Below are positions 14,584-16,102 of a stretch of DNA of 16,102 nucleotides, one piece after another. Position numbers and translations under genes: made by a program. The stretch lies in NCBI GenBank assembly GCA_017998575.1, contig JAGOCV010000054.1:1-16102 (forward strand), given 5' to 3'. Each line of letters opens with the position of its first letter. Positions within the stretch are counted from its first letter, which is position 1. The stretch is from Burkholderiaceae bacterium (GTDB lineage Bacteria > Pseudomonadota > Gammaproteobacteria > Burkholderiales > Burkholderiaceae). The notes under the pieces were generated by a model that had not been told where the DNA came from, searched no databases, and saw only the letters and a list, made by a program, of their open reading frames with translations.

Positions 14584-15339
14584 GTGATTTCCCTGAGTGT
14601 CACGCAAGCGGGCCTGGATATCGGTGGTGGCGGTGTTCAGCCACTTGAGGAGCCGGGCCTCCGGCTCCTCTGCGATGCGCGCGGCCGAGCCCACGATGGC
14701 CAGCGCGCCCACGCAGTCTTCGTCGGCGTTGAAGACGGGGACGGCCATGGCCCCGACGCCGGGCTGCAGCTCGCCCAGCGAGCGGTAAAAGCCACGGCGC
14801 CGGATGTCGGTGAGGTAGGCGCGGAATTCTGACCAGTTGCGGCCCATGCCGTTGGCGGCGATGTCTTCCGACAGCTGTTCGTGGATCTTCACGAGCGGGC
14901 CGCGCTCCATCCAGGCCAGCAGCACCTTGGGCGCGCCCGATCGGAACATGGGGCGGGGCCGGCCCCGGCCGTAGGTCAGTTCGAGCTTTTCCGCGCCACT
15001 CGCGCGGTAGATGTCGATCACGCGGGGGCCGGCATACAACACGCTGAGCACGAGGTCGTAGCCGCTGCGTTTGGCCACCGCCATCATGGCCGGCATGGAG
15101 GCCAGCAGCACGGGATCGGTCTGGCGCAGTTGGTAGTCGAGTTCGATGATGCGGCCGCCCAGCGCGTAGTGCCCGGCAGAGATCTTGTGCAGCATGCCGG
15201 CCTCGACCAGCTCCTTGACGTAGCGGTAGCCGGTGGGGCGCGTGTAGCCCAGGGCCTCGTTGATCTCGTCCGGTTGCCACACCGGGCGTTCCTGTGTGAA
15301 CAACCCGAGGATGGCAAACACCTTGGAGGAACTGCTCAT
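14581..15339 (-). CDS. IclR-family transcriptional regulator
   Basis: 252 residues. The N-terminal winged helix-turn-helix (KVFAILGLFTQERPVWQPDE, then EALGYTRPTGYRYVKELVEAGML, residues about 6-50) is followed by a wing (GHYALGGRIIEL) and the IclR effector domain (LLASMPAMMAVAKRSGYDLV, PKVLLAWM, ELQPGVGAMAVPVF, GALAIVGSAARI). IclR regulators commonly control aromatic-acid catabolism genes as repressors or activators. The gene lies between VOC (44 bp upstream) and Rieske genes. The palindromes at 14561-14583 and 15985-16005 are the likely binding sites. No purine-rich ribosome binding site precedes the ATG. Confidence 0.94.
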   Translation of the reverse strand: MSSSSKVFAILGLFTQERPVWQPDEINEALGYTRPTGYRYVKELVEAGMLHKISAGHYALGGRIIELDYQLRQTDPVLLASMPAMMAVAKRSGYDLVLSVLYAGPRVIDIYRASGAEKLELTYGRGRPRPMFRSGAPKVLLAWMERGPLVKIHEQLSEDIAANGMGRNWSEFRAYLTDIRRRGFYRSLGELQPGVGAMAVPVFNADEDCVGALAIVGSAARIAEEPEARLLKWLNTATTDIQARLRDTQGNH

Positions 15340-15383
15340 GCGTGCGTGGCGATGGAAGATGGTCGCCAGATTCTAGGGTCTGC

Positions 15384-15935
15384 TCAGGCCAGGCCCATGC
15401 GCTGCGCCATTTCCGCGCGCCATTCCGCGCGTGATCGGAAGCCCGGCAGCGATCGCGCGTGCTGTTCGAGCCGCTGCATGAGTGCGGACTCATCGCCGGT
15501 CAGGTCCACCGGCACCCGCATGGGTTGCGAGACGTACCAGGGCAGGTCGATGTAGAGCTCCAGCCGATTGCCTTCGGGGTCGCGCACGTAGAGGGAGACC
15601 GCGTTGCCGTGGGTGACGGGCGTGATGTCGGCGGCGCCTTCGCGCAGCAGGGTCTGGTGCATGGCGCGCAAGGTGGCCAGGCTGTCGGCCTTGAGCGAAA
15701 TCTGGTTGATGGGGTTGAACGACATGTCGGCCGGCCGGCCGGTGATCAACACGATCTGGTGGTGCTCATCCGGGTCGCGGCTCAAGAACACGAGGTCCAT
15801 GGGGCCGTGCGGGCCGGGCAGCTCGCCCCGGTCGGTAACGGTGAACTCAAGGATGCGTGTGTAGAAGTCTTCGAGGCGGGCGATGTCGGTGACGAACATG
15901 CCGAAATGGCTGAAGCTGAATCCGGGTCGGCTCAT
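15384..15935 (-). CDS. VOC-family (extradiol dioxygenase / glyoxalase fold) protein
   Basis: 183 residues with two beta-alpha-beta-beta-beta repeats. Candidate metal ligands are His10 in FSHFGMFVTD, His59 in DEHHQIVL and Glu126 in GNRLELYID, the spacing expected for type I extradiol dioxygenases and glyoxalase I relatives. The phrase THGNAVSLYVRDPEGNRLELYIDLPWYV is characteristic of small single-domain VOC proteins found in aromatic gene clusters. The family permits ring-cleavage dioxygenase, isomerase or lyase activity; ring cleavage is favoured by the Rieske and FAH neighbours but not proven. A good Shine-Dalgarno (GAGGGA) lies about 7 nt before the ATG. A residue-130-to-183 helical tail of unknown role follows the fold. 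It diverges from the FAH gene. Confidence 0.85.
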   Translation of the reverse strand: MSRPGFSFSHFGMFVTDIARLEDFYTRILEFTVTDRGELPGPHGPMDLVFLSRDPDEHHQIVLITGRPADMSFNPINQISLKADSLATLRAMHQTLLREGAADITPVTHGNAVSLYVRDPEGNRLELYIDLPWYVSQPMRVPVDLTGDESALMQRLEQHARSLPGFRSRAEWRAEMAQRMGLA

Positions 15936-15981
15936 GGTTTTCCCTCAAAAAGTGCGTGTTGACAGTGCAAATTCGGTTGTG

Positions 15982-16010
15982 ATTAAATCTCGTTATTCAA
16001 GATTTTGCAA
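15982..16010 (-). promoter_or_regulatory. Candidate promoter of the VOC-IclR operon
   Basis: On the minus strand TTGCAA (16010-16005; 4 of 6 to TTGACA) is followed after 17 bp by TTTAAT (15987-15982; 5 of 6 to TATAAT). The IclR-type palindrome fills the spacer, an arrangement typical of repression by blocking polymerase. It is 47 bp from the -10 to the VOC start. Confidence 0.5.
15985..16005. promoter_or_regulatory. Probable IclR operator in the VOC/FAH divergent region
   Basis: AAATCTC (15985-15991) and AAGATTT (15999-16005) form an inverted repeat with one mismatch and a 7-nt spacer. It matches the perfect palindrome at 14561-14583 at 16 of 21 positions, with the same arm length and spacing, and both begin AAATCTCG. 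It lies 50 bp before the VOC start and 31 bp before the FAH start, so it could control both directions. Confidence 0.7.
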
Positions 16011-16035
16011 CATAGTCAAAACGACAGGACAACCG

Positions 16036-16102
16036 ATGAAGCTCGTGAGTTTTTCCAGAAATGGCCAGCAAGGCTACGGTGCGGTGACCGACAAGGGCGT
16101 GG
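16036..16102 (+). CDS. FAH-family hydrolase (N-terminus only)
   Basis: Only 22 codons are in the window, reading MKLVSFSRNGQQGYGAVTDK and on. This opening (MKLVSF, then a short turn and YGAV) is typical of fumarylacetoacetate hydrolase / 2-oxo-hepta-3-ene-dioate hydratase-isomerase family proteins. AGGA at 16026-16029 lies 6 nt before the ATG. These enzymes act on ring-cleavage products, consistent with the VOC and Rieske genes next to it. No catalytic residue can be checked because the gene is cut by the window edge. Confidence 0.68.
   Translation, partial: MKLVSFSRNGQQGYGAVTDKGV

Noticed and set aside
15966..16009. Outer inverted repeat TGCAAA / TTTGCA around the IclR box
   Set aside because: The arms are short, the spacer is long and there is no counterpart at the other IclR site; it is likely coincidental.

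Overview
The window is strongly GC-rich, densely packed DNA with short gaps, many ATGA overlaps and several GTG starts. Gene content is metabolic: CoA-dependent oxidation, amidohydrolase and aldolase chemistry, a polar amino-acid type ABC importer, and Rieske, VOC and FAH aromatic catabolism. This fits an accessory catabolic region of a beta-proteobacterium, probably Comamonadaceae (Variovorax, Hydrogenophaga or Acidovorax-like). The taxonomic call is an inference from style and gene families; no rRNA, tRNA, mobile element, CRISPR array or phage gene is visible.

Region A (1-4690, minus strand) is one operon read right to left. It holds two tandem family III CoA-transferases, an acyl-CoA dehydrogenase, two MaoC/hot-dog proteins and a small EthD-like protein cut by the window edge. 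The upstream hot-dog protein has lost both catalytic residues and the downstream one keeps them, which suggests a heteromeric hydratase. The order resembles CoA activation, alpha,beta-dehydrogenation and hydration of an organic (perhaps dicarboxylic) acid.

Region B (4963-8105, plus strand) diverges from A across a 272-bp control region. It encodes a DHDPS-fold lyase, a dihydropyrimidinase/hydantoinase and an HpcH/HpaI aldolase. Region C (8115-12243, minus strand) encodes a periplasmic binding protein, a single permease, a second DHDPS-fold lyase, an ABC ATPase and a PhyH-type Fe(II)/2-oxoglutarate oxygenase. A LysR regulator (12492-13430) diverges from C. The A/B and C/LysR control regions share a 21-bp box (17/21 identical) with a CTATA-N9-TATA core containing T-N11-A, so LysR probably controls B and C, and perhaps A, as one regulon.

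Region D (13456-16102) encodes a VanA-like Rieske oxygenase, an IclR regulator and a VOC ring-cleavage-type protein on the minus strand, and a divergent FAH-family hydrolase cut by the right edge. Two related palindromes (TAAATCTC-N7-GAGATTTA and a one-mismatch relative) lie before the Rieske gene and in the VOC/FAH intergenic region. They are probable IclR operators.

The most interesting part is the inferred LysR regulon of B and C. It joins uptake of an amino-acid-like molecule to opening of a cyclic amide, hydroxylation and two or three aldolase-type cleavages. I do not recognise this gene combination as a named pathway.
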